DNA from: Atopsyche davidsoni
Taxonomy: Eukaryota > Arthropoda > Insecta > Trichoptera > Hydrobiosidae
DNA: 64,000 nt
Direction of reading: 5' to 3'
Assembly (NCBI GenBank): GCA_022113835.1
Contig: JAILWY010000027.1
Location: 3,908,501 to 3,972,500, forward strand
In this document: piece by piece, positions 1 through 10,890 of the stretch
Layout: every line of letters begins with the position of its first letter
Numbering within the stretch: position 1 is the first letter of the stretch
Notes under the pieces: generated by a model
Told to the model about the DNA's origin: nothing
Databases searched by the model: none
The model's input: only the letters and a program-made list of their open reading frames with translations
Program-made: the position numbers and the translations under genes

Positions 1-1233
1 GCGGCCTCAGTAATAATTTTAGCAGTTAAAAGTTATTTGGTTAATCGAGTGCCACAAAGCAAACGCTAATACTGCTTTACGGTAATATTCTGAGAGCTTT
101 GCTAAACCAATTTGTAATACTACTTTTAATTTTTTTTATTGGTTTTAGAGTCAAAGACAAAACCTTCACATAAAATTGTAGAAATGTACTGGTGACTTCC
201 ATGAATTTTTACTAACGTATACCTAACAAAGCAAATGTCTCTTCATAGAACATAATAAATACAATGCGTGTATGTAGACTTATTTTTCTTGATAACTTCT
301 TTTATAAATAAAATCTTAATAAAGATGACTTATGACATAAATATTTCATGACTTACGTACACTCGGTTAAACAAATAACATACACGACAAAGATTCGTAT
401 ATTATTACATTTGTTCTTGTATCACATATATTTATTTGTTATGAATAAAATCAATTTATTTCCATAAACGCAGTTTTACGTTTATTCAAATAAAAAATAA
501 TGAATGTTTATGAAAATTACTATTTTGTTTGTGATGTAATTATTAATAAATACAATATTATATGAAAAATGTAGTCGTTTTTTTGGCTTAAAATCACAAG
601 CGTGTTATATTTTTTAGATAAGCGTGGTTTATTTTCTAGAATCTAAAATACTCTGAAGTCAGAAATAAATATCTGGAATATCATTTCTTTCATTCCACCA
701 TCTATAACTTTTCAAAAATAGAGGCTATCGGTTTTTGGTATTCTCGGCGGGCTCAAAAGAAAAATATATTTTTCAAAAAAATAAATTCAATGGTTGTGCT
801 ACACAAAGTTCAGAGATAAACGAGGAGCTTAGTTTTTCAGGCTCTTGAGGCTTCGGCAACATTACACAGACCCGCGTAAAGCAAAAAAGCCTTCTTGTGT
901 ATCAAGGGTGGGAAAATGTACACCGAAGTTTTCAGTTTATTGTATCGACTCCCAAATAAAACATATCCAGAATGCTTGCTGTTAGGAAACAAAATAAAAT
1001 AGAAGAAATTCCGGCCAACCGTATGCCATTTGGGGTATTTTTTTTAAGAAACATATTTATTAGATAGCAAGCCAGAGTTCAAGCGAAAACTATAAACACG
1101 GTTACACTTTTCTAGAGTTTTTGTTCTATATTACGACGTGGATATTAAATATATTATTGCTTTAATAATAACACTTTCTAAATAGTGACATTTTATATTT
1201 ATATATAGTATATTATATCTTAAAGCAAAGTAG
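1..1233. other. A+T-rich non-coding stretch
   Basis: I see no gene or recognisable element here. The sequence is A+T-rich with short poly-A and poly-T runs. A more complex, G+C-richer patch lies at about 800-1030. There are no credible splice-bounded exons or long ORFs. Confidence 0.5.
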
Positions 1234-1791
1234 ATTTAAAGCAGAGGTTCTCAAAGTGGTCGATATCGAACCCCAGGGATCGATTTCGCCATGCAATGGG
1301 TCGATGACAGCGAAAAATAAAATTGGGGGTCCATGAACTGTAAATGGGGGCTATGAGAATGGATCCCATTTAAGCAGGTCATCACCAAAATTTAGACATT
1401 TCGTAAATGTCACAATGCACCGAACACAGATTGTACCTTTGTACTTTATGACGAATCAAAGCCCTGAAGCGTACAAGTATTTTATATGTTTTTAATTAAT
1501 GTATTTTATTCTATTTAAGATATTAAAATGGAATTCCACCAAGTATTATCTGTCAAAAATATTGATTTTCTGAATGCATTTTATGTGTTTGTAATTATTA
1601 AAGGTATAATTAACTTTACATGTATTTTAACTTTTTCATTTTTAAACCCACTGTACAGTAAATCCTATGAAAGTGAGTTGTTCCATATAAGATGTCAAAA
1701 ACATGTTTGAAGTTGATGAATTTGTAAAAATACAGGAAAACTCGACAAGGGGTCGACGGGACAAAATAGTTTGGGAAACTATGATTTAAAG
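1234..1791 (+). mobile_element. hAT element copy 1 (non-autonomous), with 8-bp TSD
   Basis: The element proper is 1242-1783 (542 bp). It starts CAGAGGTTCTCAAAG and ends TTTGGGAAACTATG, whose complement CATAGTTTCCCAAA is an imperfect inverted repeat of the start. It is flanked on both sides by the 8-bp direct repeat ATTTAAAG (1234-1241 and 1784-1791), the target-site size of hAT transposons. Internal blocks (GGGGTCGA-type repeats near the left end, GGGGTCGACGGGACAAAAT near the right end) are shared with the copies at 2357 and 6813. Orientation is set by comparison with the copy at 6813-7546, which encodes a transposase remnant. No transposase segment survives here, so this is a deletion derivative that would need an enzyme supplied from elsewhere. 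Confidence 0.88.
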
Positions 1792-2348
1792 CATCAAAAG
1801 GGACTCTGTAGTTTGAGTGTTGTTTAACTGAAGTAAATAACGTAAAAGAGGATGTTATTAGCGAGTTACCATTTCCATTGCTAGTTGTGCCGCGACGGGT
1901 AGAGACGGCTTTAATTTTAATCGATTTATTTATATTCTATTGAATTTAGTTAAATTCATATTTCCTTTCAAAACAAGGGCATGAATATGCATGGATGGCA
2001 TAGCCGAGCTGTGAGCCATCGCCGAATGAATCCACATGGACAACACGGGCTTATGACGAGCGCGGGAGAGATGCCTGCGAGCTCGGAAGGGTGGCTCTGC
2101 AGAGTATTTGCATGGTTCCTGGAGGTTTATTCCGCCATGAAAGCGATGAAGACTGATTGCGGGAACCTCTGCATGTGTTTGTAGAGCACCGACTAGGAAG
2201 TAATACTTTTAGTACATTTTATTTATATTATAATAATTCGAAATTCATTGAAATAAAATTTGAATTTATGTGATTAGACAAAACCGTACTTTAACCAATG
2301 TATTTATTTAAAATTTAACTTGTAAATAATTTATTTTTTTTAAAAATT
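1792..2348. other. Non-coding spacer with a G+C-richer island
   Basis: This stretch separates two hAT insertions. Positions 1975-2190 form a G+C-richer, complex island containing an octamer-like ATTTGCAT (about 2107-2114). The 67-codon ORF there resembles nothing I know. It could be a conserved non-coding element, but the sequence alone cannot show that. Confidence 0.35.
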
Positions 2349-3045
2349 GTTTAGAGCACTGATTCCCGAAATGGTCAATATCGACTCTCAGGGGTCGATT
2401 CCGCCTTGCAAGGGGTCGATGATAGCGAAAAATTAAATTGGGGGTCCACGAACTGTAAATGGGGGTCTAAGAGAGTGGATCCCAATTAAGCCGGTCATCA
2501 CCAAAAGTGAGGCATTCCGTAAATGTCATAATGCACCTAATTTATATTGTACCTATGTAATGCTGTTTATCCTGCATTATGGACTATCGCAAAAAGGTTT
2601 TTGATAGCTTTTCCATCTTCATACCACATGGAAAAGAGTGCGGTTGTCAATCTTCATACAAAAAAAAAATAGATTGAAAATCACTGGGCGAGGAGATATA
2701 AGATTAAATCTGACTTATTTTATGCCAAATATTTAACATTTTGTATCAAAGCATCAAACCCATCCCTCCCATTAAAAGTATTGATTTTTTTAGTGAATGT
2801 TTAATATTTGCATTTTGTGTTTTTAATTTATAAAAGTATAATTAAGTTTACATGTATTTGAACTTTTTTATTTTAAAACCCACTGTATAGTAAAACTCTT
2901 TGAAAGTGAGTTGTTCAATATATATCAAATATATGTTTAAAGTTGATGAATTTGTAAAAATTCAATATTGGGTCTACGAAAAACAGGAAAACTCGACAAG
3001 GGGTCGACGGGACAAAATATACATTTGTGAGCCTATGGTTTAGAG
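2349..3045 (+). mobile_element. hAT element copy 2, with 8-bp TSD and decayed transposase end
   Basis: The element proper is 2357-3037 (681 bp), from CACTGATTCCCGAAATGG to the complement of CATAGGCTCACAAATG. The 8-bp direct repeat GTTTAGAG flanks it exactly (2349-2356, 3038-3045). Positions about 2575-2775 are the degenerate counterpart of the hAT dimerisation domain read at 7027-7269 in copy 3: the segments for the NRLEI-type, RGDL-type and HPSH-type motifs are recognisable but broken by stops and indels. The different TSD shows this insertion was independent of copy 1. Confidence 0.88.
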
Positions 3046-5395
3046 CTAAAAAACTTTAAATATAAATATATTTATACTAAATAACGTACTCTTTATTAGG
3101 AACTTATTATTGTATGGAGGTTTTCAGTAAAGGCCCTGTTTTCAGTAAAACAATCACCGGACAAAATTCAAACTTCTATCCTAATAAACCTTAGCAAACC
3201 ATTAAAGACTCCAGTACGGCATAATTAGGGTAGGCGAGGGCCGTGTATGTAGATTCTGGTTCGGAGGCTTCAGTGCACGGTGCCTCGCTAAGGGATGAAG
3301 TGTTGCAATGCCACGACGAGCCCAGCCCCTTCCGTGTTTCAGGACCTCCCCGTATGTGAGAAATGTTTGCGTATGGTTTTCACTTGGATTTAGTTGTTGC
3401 AGTAAGCGTTTGATCGAGTAATGGGAGTAGACAGGGTGGCATTGATGGATTTATGTAAATCGGATTACCTGCTGTGTACCTGTACGGAAGGTGGGAAAAG
3501 TTTTTATGTATCGGAAAAGATAGAGTAAATAAATATTCATTTTGCAATTGAAACTATTCTGACGTACAATTGATAAGCGATTTTTCATTGGTAACTTTTA
3601 TTTACAAATTAAATTTAAATAATGGCACCTTATGATTATGGTCCTTATTGTGGCTCTTTTTCGGATAATTAACTACTCCTGTTTATTCGATATTTTGGTC
3701 CAGATATTGAAGCAAGAATTTTTAATATGAAGATAATACGAATACCCGTGATTTTTTTATTTTTATATATTTTTATAGAAAATCAATTAGTTTCCACTTT
3801 GATTTTATGTTAATAAATAATCCATATCAAAACTTATGGTAAATACAAAAAAAATTACAAACTTGGAAATATTAAAAAATATATTCTACTAGATTTGTGT
3901 ACGTGTTTATTTTTTTTTAGTTAAAAGAAGTTATTATTTATAATTATAACCCCGGAAGTTTTCTTCCAAGACCACAAAAAATAACTCAGCCATCAACAAG
4001 CCTGAAGTTTCAGAGCACCGAGTACGTACATATTCATCGCAGAACTTTTTCATTTACTTACATAAACTTCGCATGAAAAAAAGATTACTTGTCGGTAGTA
4101 CTGACTGAAAAAACTGTACAAAAAATATAAATATACGTAAATAGAATAACCTCTATCCATCACTCAGAAAACTTTCTCTCTTCCTGCAAAACTTTCGTTT
4201 TTTGCTTATTAAGTATTTTCCAACGATACCTTTTAGCAGGATAAAAGTCCGCGTTACATTAGCTCCACGAAATGTATTGTGAAATAAATGTGTATTTACC
4301 ACCAAAAGCTTACTTATAACGAACTATTTAACGATTCAATACTTCTATATATTTATGAAAAAAAATGGCAAACTTATATGGAGAAAAATAAATAATTTCT
4401 TTATGAACTTCTTAATGAACTCATTTAATTCAAGCATTTACTGAGAATAATATTAAGCCTCCTTCTAGCCTTTTAAACATTCATTTATTTGTATAAAAAT
4501 ATATGATTATACGTCTATTTATTTAAGCACGTTAACCATTAACCTTTAAACTACTTTTAGTAAAATATTTAATAATTTAAGAAAAATATATAACTATTCT
4601 TTTATATTTAAATTTCTGTGTAATAAAGCACCAAAAAACTTTCAAACTGTTATTTTCACGTCCAAAAAATTTACGAGTATTTTTTTTATTAATGTGCTCG
4701 CATTCATATTTGCATATATTTTACAATGTGATTTTGTAGCCTATCACCAATTTTTCAATTTAGTATAGCACCCTTCACGACAAAAAGGTAAGCAACCCCT
4801 GGTCTTTAAAGTTTATATTGCACGAATAAGCTCACGATAGAGCTTCTAGGAATTTCCCGAGCTTAAGTCTGCACAATACTTGAGGTCACTTTCCTGTCCT
4901 GAAACTGTAAACTGAACACTGAGTTGACTTAAAGTGCCTGTAATTTGCGGTCTTGGGGAGTGTTAATCAGAATTAACAATTATTTTATGACCACTTTATA
5001 AATTTCAACGCAAAATCGGTCAATTACAACTTCAGACATCAACAGCGTATGAGAAAGAGATTAGGGCGTTTTTAATACGACATCGACATTAAACCAATTA
5101 AAAGTGTGCAAATGATTACGATCGTGTTTATTTTTAAGTGTTTTTGCCTTCTAAGGGCTTGACGTGAAGAAACATGGGCTAGAAAATCAAAAATGGACGT
5201 TAAACTAGAGTCATTTAAAAATTTGTATTGTAAATGTAAATTTTACGGCGATCTATAAATATAATAATTTTCAGCTTGGAATTGAATAGTAAAATTAATT
5301 ATGTAATATTTTACAAGTATTGAAAGAGGTTTTCACTTGCGAGAGTCATCTTTGCGCCGCCCCTACAATAAAGCTCGCTCGGGAGCTTAAATCTA
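3046..5395. other. Non-coding stretch; possible orphan hAT terminus near 4800
   Basis: No gene is visible. A complex G+C-richer island lies at about 3180-3520. On the minus strand, the sequence ending near 4802 reads CAGGGGTTGCTTACCTTTTT, which resembles the terminal inverted repeat of Charlie-type hAT elements. I could not find its partner terminus, so it is at best a fragment. The rest is A+T-rich. Confidence 0.3.
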
Positions 5396-5440
5396 TGGCC
5401 ATTAGCGATGGAACAAGATTTATTTTATAAGCCATTTAAG
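5396..5440 (+). repeat. Short dispersed repeat, copy a
   Basis: About 43 bases (sharing GAACAAGATTTATTTTATAA) recur almost unchanged at 6734-6776. The flanking sequences differ, so this is a dispersed repeat of unknown type rather than a local duplication. Confidence 0.5.
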
Positions 5441-6733
5441 TATTGCATTCAGAAAGCTCCAAGCATTATCCTATCATTGCACGAAATCAACTGGCATCTA
5501 CTTTCTAAATAATGCTTTAAGCTTTGTTATATATTCCTGTTAAAAGGAGCTTTGGAGCTGACATAGATTATATAAAAAATATAAAAAAGTAAATATTTTA
5601 TATATAATAATGCATTTGTCGGAAACATCCTAATCCGTTAAACTTTTTAGTTTTTTGTGGTTTTTTTTTTATAGTAAAGATTTTATAAATAAACTTATTT
5701 TCAAACTTAAAAAATGGTACTACCTGAAATTAAAACAGATTCTTTCTATTAGAACCATAAATTCTAGGATACCATGTTTACCTTAATTTTATTTGTATTT
5801 GTCAACTTATTTTGTGCTATCAAAAAAATTAAAACTTTTTGAACCTAACTCACAAGAGTGTTTTCATTTAATGATAATTTATAACTTATTTAAACCAGTA
5901 GTATTTCTAATGAAATACTAATTTGGAAAACCTACTGTAAATGTATGTCCTTTTATATTAAAATTGCAAAATTTCAAGCCCTCTTAATTACTAAAATATT
6001 GATATATTGAAAAATAAATTATTGAAACATGCATATGTTAAAAATTAATTTCTTTGTATTTTTTATTGTCAGTAATTTCGGGAGGACGAAAAATCACTAT
6101 TCCGGACTTGCTCTTCAAATACCACGTAATAATTTTAAGTCTTGTTTCGATTCATTACGTGAAGCGATATTTAATACAAATCATACTTTCATACTACAAT
6201 TTCATTGGTTTTCACTTAAAGTCTTCTGTCTTCTGAAAACTTAATTAAAACTTTTATCCTTTTTTCTGTATGGTATTATATGATATAGGTCATCTAACGA
6301 GCTTAAAGAATCCTTCGTTCATTTTTATTTGTACATTGACTCAATGAAAAGATTCTAGAAAAATATTGACTTTTCAGGTCTTTGGTTTACAAACTTGTAG
6401 AAATCATTTTTTGCCGTTATATGGTGTTGTGATGTTATAGTTTATCGGGTGTTAATTCATTAAAATGCAATAAAATCGTAGATAACGCAGACTTGATGAC
6501 TCTTTATAGGTTCAACGCTTACATAGACACTTAATTTGCATATAAGTAATAAATTTTAATGACAGTCCATTAACAGCAAAACCTACATTACAAATCGATA
6601 TCTTAAAGAGTCGTGGGCATGTAATATATTGTTGTGGTACTACAGAAAGTAATAAAAATAAATATAAACGTATAGCCATAAACTAAACTTAATGGTAATA
6701 GGACAAGACTGGTAACACTCAATGTTTGGCTGG
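5441..6733. other. A+T-rich stretch, nothing recognised
   Basis: Low-complexity A+T-rich DNA. The two overlapping ORFs at 6029-6244 are in different frames of the same stretch and have no recognisable motif. Confidence 0.5.
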
Positions 6734-6776
6734 TGGCATTAGCGACCGAACAAGATTTATTTAATAAGCCATTTAA
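6734..6776 (+). repeat. Short dispersed repeat, copy b
   Basis: Second copy of the repeat at 5396-5440, with a few substitutions. It lies directly upstream of the 16-bp minisatellite. Confidence 0.5.
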
Positions 6777-6904
6777 CGGGCGACCCGGCTCTAGCGCGAC
6801 CTCGCTCTAGCGCAGAGGCTCCCAAACTTTTTATCCCGTCGACCCATTGTTGAGATTTCCTGTTTTTCGTAAACCCCCTGCCTTGCTTATATTGAATTTT
6901 TACA

Positions 6905-6963
6905 TTTGACCGGATTTTTTGTCCGTTAAACAGGGGTCCGTTATATCGAGGTTTTACTGTATA
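6905..6963 (-). repeat. pogo/Tigger-like terminal sequence inside hAT copy 3
   Basis: On the minus strand this segment contains ACAGTAAAACCTCGATATAA followed by CGGACCCC and a second CGGACAAAAAATCCGG block. This resembles the terminal inverted repeats of pogo/Tigger elements (CAGT..AACCTCGAT..). Copies 1 and 2 have an aligned but strongly diverged segment. It may be part of the ancestral hAT or a nested fragment. Confidence 0.4.
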
Positions 6964-7026
6964 CCTTTATAAATAAAAACACACAAAATGCAAATATAGA
7001 AACATTAACTAAAAAAATCAATACTT

Positions 7027-7269
7027 TTAATGGGAGGGATGGGTCTGATGCTTTAATAGCAAATTTTCAATATTTGGCTTCAAATAAGTCAGATTTAACT
7101 TTAAATCTCCTCGCCCAATGATTTCCAATCTATTTCTTTTTTTTAAAAAAAGAATGGCAACCGCACTGAAACCCCTTTCCACGAGGAATGAAGATGGTAA
7201 AGCTATCAAAACCTTCTTGCAATAGTCCATGATGCTAGATAAATAGCAGGTATGTCTCTCTGAAGCCAA
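7027..7269 (-). pseudogene. hAT transposase, C-terminal dimerisation domain remnant (ZBED/Buster-like)
   Basis: An 80-codon open segment on the minus strand, inside a hAT element with intact target duplications. It shows the hallmark hAT C-terminal (hATC) block: LVERGFSAVAILFLKKRNRL, then NLTYLKPNIENLL, ending in KHQTHPSH. This matches the end of ZBED5/SCAND3-like transposases, where the hydrophobic stretch mediates dimerisation and belongs to the RNase H-like fold. A full-length enzyme of this class runs to several hundred residues. The zinc-finger N-terminus and the catalytic DDE residues upstream are absent, so this is a remnant. The first Met is simply the first in the open frame. The family assignment rests on recalled motif similarity; I could not run an alignment. 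Confidence 0.8.
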
Positions 7270-7605
7270 AATTTGTTATGTCCCTTTCTAAACAGCATCT
7301 TCAGTTCTTCATTAGTGCTTATTTCGATCAGTTCTTCTTGTAGTATGACTTCCGATTATTCATTATCACCGTAGGGATTAATAATCCACTGTGGTATTTT
7401 GGTGATGACCTGCTTAAATGGGATCCACTCTCGTAGACCCCCATTTACAGTTCATGGACCCCCAATTTAATTTTTCGCTGTCGTCGACCCCTTGCAAGGC
7501 AGAATCGACCCCTAGGGGTCGATATTGACCACTTTGAGAACCTATGCTCTAGCGCAACCCCGCTTCAGCGCTACCCCGCTTCAGTGCTACCCTCGGCTTG
7601 CGTTC

Positions 7606-7831
7606 CAGCTGTTTGCAGTAAACTTGCGGTGACCTCCGGGCGACGCTGAGTGGCGGGGACCGCCTGGCCCAGCGTCGTAAATAAATTATATGTTTGAGTA
7701 ACAAATATATCGCGGATATGACGAGAAGTTGATAAAATAAATTTTCTGCGCTTTCAGAATCGATAAACATAGAAAAATCGGTCAAAGTAAATAGTCAAAA
7801 TACGTACAATAATACCTAATAACCTCACCGC
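7606..7831. other. Short non-coding spacer
   Basis: The stretch begins with a G+C-rich segment (to about 7676) that contains GGCGGGGACCGCC and then becomes A+T-rich. A minus-strand ORF (7549-7785) crosses the hAT target duplication and the minisatellite, so it is not a gene. Confidence 0.4.
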
Positions 7832-8290
7832 CCGATGGTGCTAGTATCGAAAAAAAGATTATCTATCGTATAGTTCATTCTCTTAGACGGCTACTGTCAA
7901 AAGTTCAGCCGAATCGGACTTGTAGTTTTGTTTTTAGCAGACGTGTACGCGTATTTTATAAAAATGGACCGGCAACGACAACGCACCGGCTCACACCTCC
8001 GCCGTCGCCACGGCCAAATTGGTCGAATTGCACTACGAACTGCTCCTCCATCCACCGTATTCTCCAGATTTGGCCCCGTGCGATTTTTTTTTGTTTCCAA
8101 ACCTGAAAAAGTCACTCGCCGGGCAGAAATTTAAGTTGAATGAGGAGGTCATCGCTGCCATGGAGGCCCGAGAAAACGTATTTTTCAGATGGGTTAAAGA
8201 TATTGGAGCATTGCTGGGTCAAGTGTATCGAGTTAAAAGGAGACTATTTTGAGAAATAAATCGCCTTTTTTTTCAAAATTTTCGTTTTTG
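7832..8290 (+). mobile_element. mariner (Tc1/mariner) deletion derivative
   Basis: The segment starts with what looks like mariner 5' untranslated sequence (about 7832-7963), has an ATG at 7964, then jumps directly to the C-terminal third of a mariner transposase in a different frame (from about 7989). It ends with a 3' tail, AAATCGCCTTTTTTTTCAAA then ATTTTCGTTTTT, that matches the complement of the mariner end at 63960-63998. The terminal inverted repeats themselves are not evident at either edge. The middle of the transposase, including the first two catalytic aspartates, is deleted. Confidence 0.8.
7989..8252 (+). pseudogene. mariner transposase C-terminal remnant
   Basis: Read in the frame of position 7989, the sequence gives AHTSAVATAKLVELHYELL, then HPPYSPDLAPCDFFLFPNLK and SLAGQKF...NEEVIAA. 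YSPDLAPCDFFLF carries the third catalytic aspartate of the mariner D,D34D triad, and the HTS...HPPYSPDL spacing is that of the family. Full mariner transposases are about 345 residues; only about 87 remain. The end is frayed: after EVIAAMEA the usual conserved tail is disrupted before the TGA at 8250. The frame is closed to the ATG at 7964, so no protein could be made from that start; position 8019 is TTG, not ATG. The domain would bind and cut transposon ends, but this copy is dead. Confidence 0.85.
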
Positions 8291-8302
8291 TTGAAAGATC
8301 CG

Positions 8303-8352
8303 GAGTATATGCTCAGTAAATTGGCGACAGCCTCTTCTGAGGAGAGGCACTT
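8303..8352 (+). repeat. Dispersed repeat with SEERH-like coding trace, copy a
   Basis: TATATGCTCAGT followed about 25 bases later by TCTGAGGAGAGGCAC recurs on the opposite strand at 11168-11236. In one frame both copies read SEERH followed by lysines, hinting at the 3' end of a decayed mobile-element ORF. I do not recognise the family. Confidence 0.45.
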
Positions 8353-9320
8353 GATAAAGAAAAAAATATTTTTATTTTTTGATTTGGTTTTGGTTCTCTA
8401 ATTGTTTGAAAATAAAGATATTTCATTATCATTCGTAATTATCATTAACCTTAAAACGATCGTACGACTAAGCTCCGTACGTCTGGGAAGGCATTCTGAA
8501 AGTTTTACTACCCCACATCCTAATGCTGTGAGTAAATCGTAAAATAATGAAGATAATAATTACCTCGTAATTGCTTAAGTTACTGCTGGTTAAGGGAGGT
8601 TTATCTTCAGATCAAACAGCGGACAAGACCAGTCAATTACCTAAAGGGTAGGTAAACTGGACCAGGCTGGAAAAGCTCTTCAGGTGTGATTCTGCGGGTT
8701 AATTGCACGGAAAACCTCCGGGTTGATTAAAACGACTGACAGGTGGATCGAGCTGGGAAAGATACTTAACCTAAAATTCATTAAAAGAGCACATAAATTT
8801 ATTTCTTGATTTTTTATTAAGATAAAAATCTTTATTATTTGTTGTCATTATCAATAAAGTTAAATCTATACCCAAAAAGCAACTGACGAGACAAAAAGTA
8901 TCAACTCTTTTTAAAAAATCAGTAAATTTTAGCTTTCATTTAATATTAAAGAGAATCGATGTATAAATGTTTATTGTCTAAGTTTGTAAAAATCATACCC
9001 AGAAGTATTTTTTTTTACGTAATTATGTCTAGATGTTCTAGTAAAAATTATTTATACTAGTCTCATACTTTTTACTAAAACAAAATGGACAGAACCGCTT
9101 CAGATGCTAAGCATCGAAGATTTCGTACAAAATAAAAGCAAAAGAAACATAAAATAAACGTCGTACTTTCATTATAAAACTTACAAAACACCAATGTTAG
9201 AAAACAGATCCACTTCAGTGACAGAGATTAAGTGGCGTATTTCAGGGAGCACTGTAAGAAATTCAAACAGTTTGCACATCTCCTGATTTTAAAATATGGC
9301 AATCGTTAACTGACTTTAGC
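8353..9320. other. Non-coding stretch
   Basis: No gene. A G+C-richer complex island lies at about 8575-8770; the rest is A+T-rich. Confidence 0.45.
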
Positions 9321-9440
9321 ATTTGTGTTGGCGCCAGATTGTACAGTGATAAATCACGCCCTGGAACGGAAATTGAACCCAGACCTGCCGGATAAGGAAC
9401 CACCCCTTACTCCACTGTGCAGACCGACCCTGGCGTCTTA
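9321..9440 (-). mobile_element. tRNA-derived SINE fragment
   Basis: On the minus strand a pol III type 2 promoter is visible: a B-box-like GGTCTGGGTTCAATTTCC (9368-9385), preceded by an A-box-like CTGCACAGTGGAGTAAG (9406-9422) at a tRNA-like spacing. The sequence downstream (…GCGTGATTTATCACTGTAC) does not complete a cloverleaf, so this is a tRNA-derived retroposon head rather than a tRNA gene. The ORF crossing it is incidental. Confidence 0.5.
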
Positions 9441-10890
9441 TTTTGAGATATAAATACATTAGCCTCAAAGATGCGTCCTTAAAAACAAAATATGTATTAA
9501 TTATTAGATTAAATAGTAAATAAATACAAAAAATAATTAACCAACCATACATATTATACATTACATGTAACTCAAAGCAACTCGATATTAAAATGAATAC
9601 TCAAATATTTTGCGTTTCTCATTTATTGATGTTTCATCGTTTCGATAAGAGAACTAAGATTTTTCCCAAATTTTACAGTACCTGAACCGAAACTTATCAT
9701 CCAAGAACTAAATATTATTAATGTAATATTCATGCAACAAACATTCTTATTTCTCAGAGAAGAGAAGAGTAAATGAATTTATTAAAATAAATATTGGGAT
9801 CAAAAATACATTAAATATATTTCAGTTTCTGATGTATTTCAAAAACGAGTGTGAAATTTTTGAAGCAGACGCAATAGTTTCATGAGAACTTGTGGCTTCC
9901 AATGAATTTCAGGGTGTTTCACCATCGTGTGCGTGAAGATAAAGTGGCTGAATGAAAACTTTTGCCAAAAACATGACTCGATTTAAGTATTTCGTTTATT
10001 TCAATGTGAGCTAATATGTTAAGTAATCATGAGCAAAATAAAAATCATTGTTTTGTTAATTTTTTTACAGTGAAGTACATAAATGTGTAGAGCGGTTTTA
10101 ATATCTTGAACTTTGATATTGAGCAATGAACGTTTAAACGCTAAATGAGTCCTGAAAAACGTCGCGAGGAAGAATGTAAACTTTAACGAAGTCATCTGCA
10201 GTAGAGAAGGAGCCTTAAAGAAGCAGTCATTGTGGGGAATTGCATCCAGAAATATTATTAAGTGCACGGTGCTCTGGTGACAGACGTGAAAACTTCTCCT
10301 TTTGCGGGAGTTCCCCTCGGAAGGGGACGATGCTAACTCAATTTATTTTAACACCCCCTCAAGAACGGCTGCATTAAACTAACACTGTAACTTTACCGCC
10401 GGCCAGGCTCTTGTAGGGCGGGTGGGGCGGAATTAATCTACCTAAATTCACCGATTGATTTAAAAAATAAAACATAACCATTGTGATATTATTTTCATAA
10501 AGAATCTGTTTATTCAGGTTACTAAACTCCTCCCTGAGTCTGTTTTTATAAGGTAAATAATATAGAAGGTCCCAGTGTTCTTCTACACCGCAGTTTTACA
10601 ATAAAAAAAAGGTCTGCGTATTGCTACTTCCCAATAGTTTTATTATACTATTCTTTCCTTACAAATCTCTGAGGTATTTTTTTTCTATTACTCAGGTATC
10701 ACAAACAATTCATCATATGAATCTACTTAAATTGTTGTACTGCTTATTTCTTTAAAATATTTTTAAAAAAACCTAAAGCAAATATATTGAAAATATTCAA
10801 TAAAATTGTTTATGATTTTAAGTAATTACCGAAATCGCGGATTCAATACGCAAAAAATACGCATAACCACAATTATTTTGTCACATTTTC
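9441..10890. other. Non-coding stretch
   Basis: No gene recognised. A G+C-richer patch lies at about 10,115-10,440. The 82-codon minus-strand ORF at 10,019-10,267 has no recognisable domain. Confidence 0.45.

Larger units (their letters stand above)
6805..7554 (-). mobile_element. hAT element copy 3, with 8-bp TSD and transposase remnant
   Basis: The element proper is 6813-7546 (734 bp). It has imperfect terminal repeats CAGAGGCTCCCAAAC and, on the complement of the right end, CATAGGTTCTCAAAG. The exact 8-bp duplication CTCTAGCG sits at 6805-6812 and 7547-7554. It is read on the minus strand: the transposase C-terminal segment (7027-7269) lies toward the left end. Only the last part of the transposase is left, so the copy is non-autonomous. 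Three copies with three different TSDs show that the family was once mobile in this lineage. Confidence 0.92.
6777..7605. repeat. 16-bp G+C-rich minisatellite split by a hAT insertion
   Basis: Units of about 16 bp of the form GCGACCTCGCTCTAGC lie at 6777-6812 and resume at 7547-7605 as GCAACCCCGCTTCAGC and GCTACCCCGCTTCAGT, with steady drift between units. The two halves are continuous if the hAT element at 6813-7546 and one copy of its CTCTAGCG target duplication are removed. The array is much richer in G+C than its surroundings. Confidence 0.75.

Noticed and set aside
4790..4806. A further hAT insertion
   Set aside because: Only one hAT-like terminus (CAGGGGTTGC on the minus strand) is visible, with no partner end or target duplication.
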